A DNA stretch of 64,000 nt, taken from assembly GCA_964567945.1 (NCBI GenBank), contig CAZMOS010000001.1:1-64000 (forward strand), read 5' to 3'. Source of the DNA: JAADID01 sp964567945. Lineage in GTDB: Bacteria; Bacteroidota; Bacteroidia; Bacteroidales; F082. Below are positions 34,789 to 42,927 of the stretch, piece by piece. The position numbers and the translations under genes were made by a program. Under the pieces are notes generated by a model. The model searched no databases, was not told the origin of the DNA, and saw nothing but the letters and a program-made list of their open reading frames with translations. Every line of letters begins with the position of its first letter. The stretch's first letter is position 1.

Positions 34789-35284
34789 TTCGTTGAAGAT
34801 TTAGTAACGTTTCCTTTATTTTTTTCCTTCCCCTCGACAGGTTTACCCTGATATAATTCAGGTCGTATCCGGTGATCTCTGTAATTTCTTCAAAAGCATA
34901 ACCCTCCACATCGCGAAGATGGACAATGGTTTTCTGTTGTTCGGGCAAGTGCCGGATGATCTGTTTGACTTTACTGACCATATCAGTCTGTTCCACCTGA
35001 TCGTGTGTGTTTTCACCGGGCGTTTCATCCCGCCCGGCATTCAGTGTAAACGCTTTGTTCTTTTTTGTTTTCAGCTTGTCCAGACAATGGTTGCGCGTGA
35101 TGGTCACCATCAGGGCTTCGGGGCTTTTGTATTTTCCAAGATCGTCACGCATTTTCCACATTTTCAGATAAACTTCCTGTACTGCATCCTCTGCTTCTTC
35201 CCTGTTGGACAGGAAACTCAAAGCAAACCGGAATAATTTGTTCCTGGCCGGCAAAAGCCGGGACTTGAATTCTTCAGCAGTCAT
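34766..35284 (-). CDS. ECF-type RNA polymerase sigma factor
   Basis: The 172-residue protein has sigma region 2 (ALSFLSNREEAEDAVQEVYLKMWK, about residues 17-42) and region 4 (IIRHLPEQQKTIVHLRDVEGYAFEEITEITG, about 109-140, with helix-turn-helix). It lacks regions 1 and 3, so it is of the extracytoplasmic-function type. It probably drives its own operon of anti-sigma-like protein and two DUF4252 proteins and perhaps other envelope genes. Four genes in a row with overlaps or gaps under 10 nt show a single transcript. Confidence 0.94.
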   Translation of the reverse strand: MTAEEFKSRLLPARNKLFRFALSFLSNREEAEDAVQEVYLKMWKMRDDLGKYKSPEALMVTITRNHCLDKLKTKKNKAFTLNAGRDETPGENTHDQVEQTDMVSKVKQIIRHLPEQQKTIVHLRDVEGYAFEEITEITGYDLNYIRVNLSRGRKKIKETLLNLQRNETGRDQ

Positions 35285-35624
35285 TTCAAATGGTATGACG
35301 ATTTGAGTACAAAGAAATTACAGTTGTTGTAAAAATAAGGGAAAATGCCCACAATCCCGCAGGACGGGATTGAATATGAATAGCCCCGCATGAAATGCGG
35401 GGAAAAATCAGAAAGAAAATCAGAACCCCGCACGTGTGGGTTCAATATTTATTAAACCCCTTCCGGGTTTTTTATATGCACTTTTTACCACAGGTTGCAC
35501 CTGTGGCTATTCGTATTAAATCATTCCGTGATTTATTAACACGGCGGATAAATACATTTGGCGATAAAAGTCGTTGGTTCTCTATATTAATTGAGTGTTT
35601 CGGCGACTGAAGTCGCCGGTACGA
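35285..35624. repeat. Intergenic repeat block with 186-nt element copy 2 and GGCGACT palindrome
   Basis: It contains the palindrome AATCCCG-CAGGA-CGGGATT (35353-35371), the second copy of the 186-nt multi-hairpin element (35379-35564) and GGCGACTGAAGTCGCC (35602-35617), which ends 7 nt before the deiminase stop codon. No gene is visible. The sigma-factor promoter should lie at the left end but has no exact consensus. Confidence 0.75.
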
Positions 35625-37646
35625 TTATTCAAAAACCACCTTCCCGGTTTTCACTTTCCCTCCGGTCTGTAAACGGTAGAGATAGGTACCGGGTGATAAT
35701 TTCAGACTGCCGGAATTTATTCTGATCGCATGGTTTCCTGCCGGGAATAATCCGGTTCGGCTGAAAACCGTTTTACCACTTAAATCAAATAGCTGCAAAC
35801 TGACTTCCCCGGCAGCATTCAACCGGAAATCAAAGTTCAGCCGTTCATTAAAAGGATTGGGATAAACCTCAACATTGTTCTCTTCCTGAATTTCCCCGGC
35901 ACCCAGTAAGTCGCTGTCCAGCATGATCAGCGAGGAGAAACTGTCGTCGGGCGTTTCCACGACGATGGTATCCTGAAGCATTTCTCCCAGGTAATTTGTC
36001 GGTAAGCCGACAAGAACATTTAACGTCAGTGTGTCGCCGGCAGGCAGAAAATAAGGCAGCTCCGGCATTTCTTCCACTGTCCACATAAACTCCACATCCC
36101 CGTCCGGCTCAGGCATAATGTAAGTGATCTCTACGGTATCGCTGGTGATGTTAACAATGTGTAACGGTAAACCGTCAAGACAATCTTCATAGGTCAGGAA
36201 CAGTAAAGTGTCCGGGTCAAGATCCAGGTCATCCGTAAAAAAAGAGAAAAGGGTAAACTCATGGGGATCCGGCTCCCCGATGTAGGGATGTTTGGCATGC
36301 CTGCCCGATTTGTCGGCAGCATACAGGTAATAATCCACCACATCGCCAGGTTGCAGTCCCGAAATGGTGCCTGTCCATGTATTTCCGCTTTCATATTCCA
36401 TATTGGCTACCTGATAATCGCTGCTGTCAATGCTGTAGTAGATCAGCACGGAGTCGGAATAAATATCTTCTCCGCTGTAAGCATAAATATCAGCAGTCAG
36501 GTCAATGCTTTCCTGATAATTTATCGTGCCCAACACCGGTACATGGTCAATGTACAGCATGCCCAGGTCAGCAATACCCTTGGCCCGGCAATGCAAGGCA
36601 TCCGTATTGATCCAGCCGCCATAGGTAATCCCGATGACATCATAGCCGGGCATGGCTTCCTCATAAGATTCAAGGGCATCGTCATCCCACTGGCTTCCGG
36701 TGAGCGGCACAAATACTTTGTTGTTCAGGATAAGCGAATTCGTATAAGGCGTGTCGGTTGGTGTACCGGGTGTGAAAACACGAAAAACCTCGTATGGGAC
36801 TCCGTACGGGCTATCTGTATTTTTAAAGAAGTCCGCTACCGCCTCAAAATCGTCGTACCGTGGATCACTTTCCGGTACCTGCCCGATAAGCACTTTGGCG
36901 GGGGTAAGAAATTTTCCCCAGCAATCAATGTGCTTGATGTATTCACCCAGCGGATCATCAATGATGTAATAATCTTCAATGCCCAGGTAATTGTAAACCA
37001 GCGAGTCAATATCTTCTTCGGTCAGATTGGGGTTTTCTTCTTCCACCAGTTCGGTTGATGCCGATTGTCCCATCCCGGTGGTCATATAATTTCCTCCGGT
37101 GGAAATAAGATTCATCCCGTACAGGTCAATGTCCAGATACTGGGCTACCTTAATGGGGATGTCATTATCATAAGGCCGGGGGCGGTTGTAAGGGAAGTTG
37201 ACAATACCCGGATTACCGTTTCCGTCAAAAACAAACCAGGGGCCGTAATCCCTTGTCCAATAACTGTTAGTGGGAGCATACAGAAAAGAACAGTTGTCCA
37301 GGTTCACCCCGTTGCTGGTATATTGTGCCGTTACGGTCTGTTCTTCTGATGCATTGGCCACGATAGTGATCACTTCAATGTAATCGGCCATTTCTTTTAT
37401 CAACGTCAAAGGTATTCCGAATGGATACCGGATCAAAACCGCCTGCATCTGTTCAAATTCGGCGACATTTTTTACCGGACCTTCCGGGGGGTCGGTTTCA
37501 TAAAAGTCCCTGTTGTCCAGGGGTTGATGCATCTCCTCTTCCGAGAGGTAATGCAGTTTTCGCCAGTCGGGTTTATTTTCCTGGGCACCAACCGGGTAAA
37601 ACCAGAAGCTGAGAAAAATGGCAATTAAAAAGTACTTTTTCATCAT
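35625..37646 (-). CDS. T9SS-exported PPAD-like peptidylarginine deiminase
   Basis: The 673-residue secreted protein has a signal peptide ending near VGAQ (residue 22). The catalytic domain (about 55-375) is of the agmatine-deiminase/PAD_porph fold. Visible residues are Trp130 and Asp133 in YWTRDYGPW, Arg155 and Arg157 in YNRPRPYD, His239 and Asp241 in KHIDCWGKF, Asn303 in YTNSL and Cys353 in TDALHCRAKG. From memory, Porphyromonas gingivalis PPAD uses Asp130, Arg152, Arg154, His236, Asp238, Asn297 and Cys351; the first five fit with a constant offset of three. The Arg pair binds the carboxylate of C-terminal arginine in PPAD. Ig-like regions follow (about 385-590), then a type A sorting tail (VEVYPNPFNERLNF to GKVKTGKVVFE). 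It would turn peptide arginine into citrulline outside the cell. Confidence 0.85.
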   Translation of the reverse strand: MMKKYFLIAIFLSFWFYPVGAQENKPDWRKLHYLSEEEMHQPLDNRDFYETDPPEGPVKNVAEFEQMQAVLIRYPFGIPLTLIKEMADYIEVITIVANASEEQTVTAQYTSNGVNLDNCSFLYAPTNSYWTRDYGPWFVFDGNGNPGIVNFPYNRPRPYDNDIPIKVAQYLDIDLYGMNLISTGGNYMTTGMGQSASTELVEEENPNLTEEDIDSLVYNYLGIEDYYIIDDPLGEYIKHIDCWGKFLTPAKVLIGQVPESDPRYDDFEAVADFFKNTDSPYGVPYEVFRVFTPGTPTDTPYTNSLILNNKVFVPLTGSQWDDDALESYEEAMPGYDVIGITYGGWINTDALHCRAKGIADLGMLYIDHVPVLGTINYQESIDLTADIYAYSGEDIYSDSVLIYYSIDSSDYQVANMEYESGNTWTGTISGLQPGDVVDYYLYAADKSGRHAKHPYIGEPDPHEFTLFSFFTDDLDLDPDTLLFLTYEDCLDGLPLHIVNITSDTVEITYIMPEPDGDVEFMWTVEEMPELPYFLPAGDTLTLNVLVGLPTNYLGEMLQDTIVVETPDDSFSSLIMLDSDLLGAGEIQEENNVEVYPNPFNERLNFDFRLNAAGEVSLQLFDLSGKTVFSRTGLFPAGNHAIRINSGSLKLSPGTYLYRLQTGGKVKTGKVVFE

Positions 37647-37713
37647 GGCATCAATATATTATAAAGCAAAGGTAATAACAGGATTGTTTTTTACAATGAA
37701 ATATCCGGATTAA

Positions 37714-37743
37714 TTCAAAGTCAGTCAGAATATTGTATATTTG
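37714..37743 (+). promoter_or_regulatory. Promoter of tatA
   Basis: TATATTTG at 37736-37743 matches TAnnTTTG. TTC at 37714-37716 lies 19 nt upstream, one base from the TTG -33 box. The tatA ATG is 15 nt downstream. Confidence 0.6.
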
Positions 37744-37758
37744 TATTTGAAATAAAAA

Positions 37759-37998
37759 ATGCAGGACATGAACATTTTATTGATCAGTGGAGAAAATATC
37801 ATTCAGACAGCCGGATGGCTGGGCCCCTGGGAAATTGCGTTAATTGTTGTAGTAGTGTTACTTTTATTCGGTGGCCGTAAAATCCCGGAACTAATGAAAG
37901 GAATTGGAAAAGGCATGAAGGAATTCAAGGAAGGAATTGCCGGCGAAGATGAGAAAAAGTCAAAAACAGATGAGGAAAAAACTACTGACAAAAAATAA
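37759..37998 (+). CDS. tatA: Twin-arginine translocase subunit TatA/TatE
   Basis: The 79-residue protein has an N-terminal membrane helix (WEIALIVVVVLLLFGGRKIPEL), the FGGRKIPEL hinge typical of TatA, an amphipathic helix (MKGIGKGMKEFKEGI) and a charged tail. TatA forms the pore that carries folded proteins across the inner membrane with TatC. No tatC is present in this window. An ATG at residue 4 is an alternative start; the promoter fits both. Confidence 0.93.
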   Translation: MQDMNILLISGENIIQTAGWLGPWEIALIVVVVLLLFGGRKIPELMKGIGKGMKEFKEGIAGEDEKKSKTDEEKTTDKK

Positions 37999-38003
37999 AC
38001 CGG

Positions 38004-39440
38004 TTAATCTTTAATCAGGTTTTTATAATCTTCAAACCTGTCAAATATTTCTTTCACAAAATTATAAGTCTCATCCCCTCTCAAATAACCATTTCGAACC
38101 ACCTCGTCATGATAATAAAATTTATCTGAAAGGTTTTTCACAAAAAAGTCCACATTCCCGGTCCAGACATTTGGATCTCTCCCATATTTTTCCGCAAGAC
38201 GTCGGGCATCCAGGATATGACCAAGTCCCGCATTGTACGATGCCAGTACAAATTTTATCCTTTCAACCGAATCTGTAATCCCGGCAGGCAATTGCCGTTG
38301 AAGGAAACGCAGATATTTTGCCCCGGCAACAATCTGATCTTTCGGAGGAGACAACGTATCAAGGTCATATTTTTTAAGGGTTTCAGGCATTAGTTGCATC
38401 AGCCCGTAAGCCCCGACCCACGAACGGACGTTGGGTTTGAATTCCGACTCCTGATAGATCATTGAAGCCAGCAACCGCCAGTCCCAGCCAACGATCTGAC
38501 TGGCTTCCTTAATGTAATCATCATAAGGTGACAAATGGCCGCCGCTGAAAGAATTGTATTTGCTCCTAACGATTTTTGCCGCCCTGATATTTCTGAAATA
38601 CTTGTTGTATATCAATCTGAAAAGTAATGTTTTTTTGAAAGAGTCGAGCCATACATTAATCGTATCAGCCAGACCGGTCTGACCCTTTTTTACCGCCCAT
38701 GCAACATATTGCGGAAAACTGATCTCCGTTTTCACATCTATGTTGGGATAATAACGTGTATTGATCAGGGCTATGTATTTATCAGCCACGGTATAGTCAA
38801 TCTCACCCCGGGCCACGGCCTCAATAAGTTCTTCCACATCCTTGTCTTCTTCAATAATGTATATGGTGTCGCCGATCTCGTTGGCAAGCGCTGCCAGCCG
38901 TTGGGCAAAAATGGTCCCTTTCTGAACATAAACCGTCTTTCCGGCCAGATCAATTTGATTACGCAACAAATGCGACTCGATCTCATCCCTTGTTTTCATC
39001 GTCTGATAATTATCAGGCAACCGCTGAACCAATACCTGTTCGGTAATCATAATGGGATCGGTAAATGTAAAGCGCTTTTTCCTTTCGCCTGTCACGGTTA
39101 ATGTCATGGCCATCAGGTCAACTTCACCATTATTTAACATGCGGATGCTTTTTTCAAGGTCTTTTTCAATCACCATTTCCAACTGGACGCCAAGATAATC
39201 TGTAAAATTTTTCAACAATTCATACTGGTATCCAATTGGTTGTCCCCGGTAGATCAGATAGTTCACCGAACTGTAATCAGTAACAGCACGCAACTTTTTG
39301 TTTTTTAATACACGGTTCAATACCAGATTTTTCCGGCCGGGCGAGGCTGAATTTTTTTCTTGCTTACTTCCTGGTGTACCCGAACTGCAGGAAACCAGAA
39401 ATAATACAGAAAAAAGAATGACAATTACAAGTCGCATCAT
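38004..39440 (-). CDS. MltF-like membrane-bound lytic murein transglycosylase
   Basis: The 478-residue lipoprotein has the lipobox LVSC (Cys about residue 18-19). A periplasmic solute-binding-like domain follows (about 48-285, LRAVTDYSSVNYLIYRGQPIGYQYEL, DLMAMTLTVTGERKKRFTFTDP), then a soluble lytic transglycosylase domain with the catalytic Glu in SMIYQESEFKPNVRS and GLMQLMPETLKKY (about 320-350) and SYNAGLGH. This is the two-domain layout of MltF, which cleaves peptidoglycan glycan strands and leaves 1,6-anhydro ends. Two adjacent ATGs (39440, 39437) are possible; a -7 box ends about 5 nt upstream. It converges on tatA with a 5-nt gap between the two stops. Confidence 0.92.
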   Translation of the reverse strand: MMRLVIVILFSVLFLVSCSSGTPGSKQEKNSASPGRKNLVLNRVLKNKKLRAVTDYSSVNYLIYRGQPIGYQYELLKNFTDYLGVQLEMVIEKDLEKSIRMLNNGEVDLMAMTLTVTGERKKRFTFTDPIMITEQVLVQRLPDNYQTMKTRDEIESHLLRNQIDLAGKTVYVQKGTIFAQRLAALANEIGDTIYIIEEDKDVEELIEAVARGEIDYTVADKYIALINTRYYPNIDVKTEISFPQYVAWAVKKGQTGLADTINVWLDSFKKTLLFRLIYNKYFRNIRAAKIVRSKYNSFSGGHLSPYDDYIKEASQIVGWDWRLLASMIYQESEFKPNVRSWVGAYGLMQLMPETLKKYDLDTLSPPKDQIVAGAKYLRFLQRQLPAGITDSVERIKFVLASYNAGLGHILDARRLAEKYGRDPNVWTGNVDFFVKNLSDKFYYHDEVVRNGYLRGDETYNFVKEIFDRFEDYKNLIKD

Positions 39441-39444
39441 ACAT

Positions 39445-39452
39445 CAAAAGTA
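39445..39452 (-). promoter_or_regulatory. -7 box abutting the MltF start
   Basis: The minus strand reads TACTTTTG (TAnnTTTG) and ends 4 nt before the ATG at 39440, so the mRNA would have almost no leader. No TTG is seen at -33. Confidence 0.42.
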
Positions 39453-39573
39453 GTGAGGCAAATTACAAAAATATTTAACAACGGCTCTTTTCCGTTTTAA
39501 CGAAAGGAAAAAGATAAAAGTTTGGTTACTCTTATTACATTAGCCGAAACTTTTAGCCCAAACACGCGCATAT

Positions 39574-40314
39574 ATGAACGAAAAGAAAAAAATATGGACG
39601 GTATATCACAAGATCAGTTGGGATGATACGAACATGGCAGGAACGTTGAACCTGACGGGACTGAATGTTCTATTACAACGGGCAGCCGTGGAACATGCCG
39701 AGTACCTGGGGTTCGGTTATCATCACATGATCAAGCAAAATCTTTCGTGGGTTCTTTTCAGGATAAATATCCAAATAAGCAGGATGCCCGGCTGGCAGGA
39801 AAAAGTACGGCTTGTGACATGGCCCCGTGAACTGGCAAACCTTACGGCGTTCAGGGAATTCATCCTCTATTCGGATAAAACGGATGAGATACTGTGCAGG
39901 GCTTCTTCCGAATGGCTGCTCATCAATCTGGATACAAGGAGACCGCAGAAAATGGATGATTACCGTCAGTTTAAAAAATACACAACTCCTGAAAAGGCAA
40001 TATCCCGTGATATCCCCAAAGTCAACAGGAAGCAGGATTTTACTGACCTTTTTACCATTACCACCCGTTATTCGGGACTGGACCTTAACGGCCATGCCAA
40101 TGCCCGGAAATATATTGACTGGCTGGATGATGCGGTTTATGAAGTTCATGGTGAGAAAACGCTTGCTTTCATGCACATGACTTATTTTCACGAATGTAGG
40201 TACGGAGAAGAATTGATTGTGCAAAAAGGAGTGGCCGATCCCACCGTTTTCAGGGGATGGAAACCAATAAAAAATGAAATGGCATTTCTGGCGAAAGTGG
40301 AGTTTGCTACATAA
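39574..40314 (+). CDS. Acyl-ACP thioesterase
   Basis: The 246-residue protein has two hotdog domains in tandem, as in bacterial FatA/FatB-like thioesterases. The first has LLQRAAVEHAEYLGFGYHHM and LSWVLFRINIQISRMPGW; the second carries the catalytic pattern DLNGHANARKYIDWL (Asn-x-His) and TYFHECRYGEEL with a Cys at about 209. It would release fatty acids from acyl carrier protein. It is a single gene with no exact promoter match seen. Confidence 0.92.
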   Translation: MNEKKKIWTVYHKISWDDTNMAGTLNLTGLNVLLQRAAVEHAEYLGFGYHHMIKQNLSWVLFRINIQISRMPGWQEKVRLVTWPRELANLTAFREFILYSDKTDEILCRASSEWLLINLDTRRPQKMDDYRQFKKYTTPEKAISRDIPKVNRKQDFTDLFTITTRYSGLDLNGHANARKYIDWLDDAVYEVHGEKTLAFMHMTYFHECRYGEELIVQKGVADPTVFRGWKPIKNEMAFLAKVEFAT

Positions 40315-40541
40315 GAGACAATGTGTATATTACGGATATTGCCTTATCATCACTTCTCTTTCAAATCGGAAGTGAAAACCCTTATATAAGAAGTATCTCC
40401 AAAGATGCAGGATGAAAAGGTAAATGAATAAATAACTTCCTGTAAGAGTATTCATAAAACAAGGGTGTCTTTTCGGCCGTTCAGGGGGCCGCTTTCTGCG
40501 CTGTGCTCCTGATCCGGCATCCCAAAAAAGATCACAAAACC

Positions 40542-41654
40542 TTATGCCGTTTTCCGGTACCGCAAAGTCGAAAAAACAACCATTCCCGCAGCGTACAGGA
40601 CCAATATCCAGAAATCCTTCTGAATATCGCTAAATCCGGAACCTTTAAGCATAATCATACGGTTGATCTTGATAAAGTAAGACAACGGGTTAGCGGTGTT
40701 TAAATTCTGTGCCCAGACAGGCATGCTTTCGATGGGGGTGAACAATCCGCTCATTAAAATAAAAACCACCATCAAAAACCATGAAATGAACATGGCCTGC
40801 TGCATGGTATTGGTCAATGTTGAAACAACCAAACCGATCCCAAGGACCAAAACCAGATAGATACCGGCAACAAAAAACAGTAAAAAAGGATCCCCCACGA
40901 TAATGATCCCAAACCAAAACCGGGCAATCAGCAATCCGAATAAAAGATCAGCCATTGCAATGATCCAGAACGGGATGAGTTTTCCGGCGATAAACTCATA
41001 TTTGCGTATGGGAGTAACATTTAACTGCTCGATAGTTCCCAGCTCTTTTTCTTTAACAACGTTCATTGCAGACAAAAACATGCCTATGATTGTAACAAGC
41101 AAAACCAGGATGCCCGGAACCATATAAGTGATGTAATCCAGCTCTGGATTATACCAGAATGAAGCGTTCAGTTTAATGGGCATTTCCTTAAACTGTAAGG
41201 GAAATTTTTTGATCAGTATCTCTCTGTTGAAGTCGTTGATAATGGATATGGCATAGGCGCTCATCAAGCTGGCTGCACTGCCGTTAATGGCATTGGTAAC
41301 CACCTGGACCTGTGCACGTTTTTCATTTTTTAGGTTTTTCTCAAAACCGGTTTCAATCACGATGATCTGATCGGCTTTGTTTTTTTCAACAGCTTTTATT
41401 GCTTGCCTGTAAGAGTCGGTTTGCCCGACATTGGTAAAAAAAGCCGATCCGCTGAATTTATCTGTCAGCTTTCTTGACTCGGAGGAGTGGTCATGGTCCA
41501 CCATCACAAAACGTATGTTTTTAATTTCAAATGTGGCCGTATAAGATAATACCAGCAACTGAAAAAGAGGCATAATAAAAATAATCGGCAGGATGGCCTT
41601 ATCCCTGAATATCTGTATAAATTCCTTTTGCAATATGTAAAGGATGGTTCGCAT
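40542..41654 (-). CDS. ABC-2 type permease, second of two
   Basis: The 370-residue membrane protein has the YhhJ/YbhR-type layout: an N-terminal membrane helix (PIIFIMPLFQLLVLSYTATF), a periplasmic domain of about 150 residues, then five helices. The conserved cytoplasmic segment NVVKEKELGTIEQLNVTPIRKYEFIAGK lies at about residues 200-227. It is paralogous to the permease at 41827-42927 and should pair with it and the two ATPases to export a drug-like or lipid substrate through HlyD and TolC. Its start codon touches a five-fold 8-nt tandem repeat. Confidence 0.9.
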   Translation of the reverse strand: MRTILYILQKEFIQIFRDKAILPIIFIMPLFQLLVLSYTATFEIKNIRFVMVDHDHSSESRKLTDKFSGSAFFTNVGQTDSYRQAIKAVEKNKADQIIVIETGFEKNLKNEKRAQVQVVTNAINGSAASLMSAYAISIINDFNREILIKKFPLQFKEMPIKLNASFWYNPELDYITYMVPGILVLLVTIIGMFLSAMNVVKEKELGTIEQLNVTPIRKYEFIAGKLIPFWIIAMADLLFGLLIARFWFGIIIVGDPFLLFFVAGIYLVLVLGIGLVVSTLTNTMQQAMFISWFLMVVFILMSGLFTPIESMPVWAQNLNTANPLSYFIKINRMIMLKGSGFSDIQKDFWILVLYAAGMVVFSTLRYRKTA

Positions 41655-41692
41655 TGTTCTATTGTTCTATTGTTCTATTGTTCTATTGTTCT
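41653..41692. repeat. Five exact copies of an 8-nt tandem repeat at the permease start
   Basis: ATTGTTCT is repeated five times (40 nt). On the minus strand the repeat reads AGAACAAT and runs directly into the ATG of the permease gene (41652-41654), occupying the ribosome-binding region. Confidence 0.9.
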
Positions 41693-41826
41693 ATTTGATC
41701 ACTATTCACTTTCTTTCCCCGCCTTAAAAGGCAGGGTTACTGATTGGTTTCATTTGTTTAATTTAACCTAAATATCCATCCACCCAATCTTCCAACCATA
41801 CATCATGCCATCCTTCCATTCTCCCG

Positions 41827-42927
41827 TCATTCCAGCCTGATCTTAAATTTCTTAACACTCATCCCGATAAAAAGCAAAGTCATTAAAAAGAGGATCAGTG
41901 TTTCTTTCCAGAAATAACTGAACCCCACCCCTTTTAACATAATATTCTTGATGATAATGATAAACCATTTGCTGGGCATAATATGACTTAAGTATTGTAA
42001 AACCAACGGCATGTTCTCGATAGGAAAAATGAATCCTGACAGTAAAATGGTGGGGAGCATCAACGCAAACATAGACAACAACATGGCCTGTTGCTGCGAC
42101 CGGCTTACTGTTGATATCAGGATACCCATTGCCAGGGCCATAATGATAAACAGCAGGCTTTCGGCAAGCAAAAGCGCGAGGCTTCCGTTTACGGGCATTT
42201 TAAAAACAAAAAACGCAAGGATTAAAATGCTTACCAGGTTAATAAACGATAAAAGGACATAGGGAGTGACTTTACCGATGATAATCTGTAACGGTTTTAA
42301 TGGTGAAACAAGTAAGGCTTCCATTGTTCCCAGTTCTTTTTCCCGGGTAATTGAAATGGAGGTCATCATGGCCGAAACCAGCATCAGCAAAACGGTGATG
42401 ACGCCGGGAACAAACATATAAACGCTTTTCAGCTCCGGGTTGTAAAGCATCTTGGTTTCAACACCGATGCTTATGGGGATGGCGTTCCCCTGATTCATCT
42501 GATTTACAATGTAGCTGTTGACGATGCCGGAAGTATAGGCATTCAGGATGTTGGCCGTATTGGGTTCGGATGCATCCAGTATCAATTGAATATTTGCCAC
42601 GTTTTCGGTTTTCAGCCTTTTGGCAAAATCACTTTCAAAAATCACTACTTCTTTGATCTTTCCTTCTTTAAATGCGTTTTCTATGTCATTGTTTGATTTA
42701 AGGTAACGGTCGAGTAAAAAATAGTGGGATGATAAAAGTTTACGGGTAATCTCACGGGTAACCATGTCTTTTGAGTGGTCAAGGATGGCGATGTGAGCAT
42801 TGTTGATATCGTTGGTAATGGCAAAGCCAAACAACAGTACCTGCACAACAGGCATCCCGAACAGGATGAGCATGGTACGGTAGTCCCTGAAAATATGAAA
42901 AAACTCTTTTTTAATAAATGCCCACAC
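41827..42927 (-). CDS. ABC-2 type permease, first of two
   Basis: The 366-residue permease has the same layout as its neighbour: helix 1 MLILFGMPVVQVLLFGFAIT, a periplasmic domain with SFAKRL-like helix-strand units, then the motif TSISITREKELGTMEALLVSPLKPLQIIIGK and the last four helices. The start codon is GTG, with no upstream ATG in frame. Three copies of a 14-nt repeat lie 10 nt upstream. It is separated by about 500 nt of repeat-rich DNA from the ATPase genes but is in the same direction and most likely the same unit. Confidence 0.9.
   Translation of the reverse strand: MWAFIKKEFFHIFRDYRTMLILFGMPVVQVLLFGFAITNDINNAHIAILDHSKDMVTREITRKLLSSHYFLLDRYLKSNNDIENAFKEGKIKEVVIFESDFAKRLKTENVANIQLILDASEPNTANILNAYTSGIVNSYIVNQMNQGNAIPISIGVETKMLYNPELKSVYMFVPGVITVLLMLVSAMMTSISITREKELGTMEALLVSPLKPLQIIIGKVTPYVLLSFINLVSILILAFFVFKMPVNGSLALLLAESLLFIIMALAMGILISTVSRSQQQAMLLSMFALMLPTILLSGFIFPIENMPLVLQYLSHIMPSKWFIIIIKNIMLKGVGFSYFWKETLILFLMTLLFIGMSVKKFKIRLE

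Noticed and set aside
36261..37058. Plus-strand open frame of 265 codons
   Set aside because: It is antisense to the deiminase gene, which has a signal peptide, active-site residues and a sorting tail.
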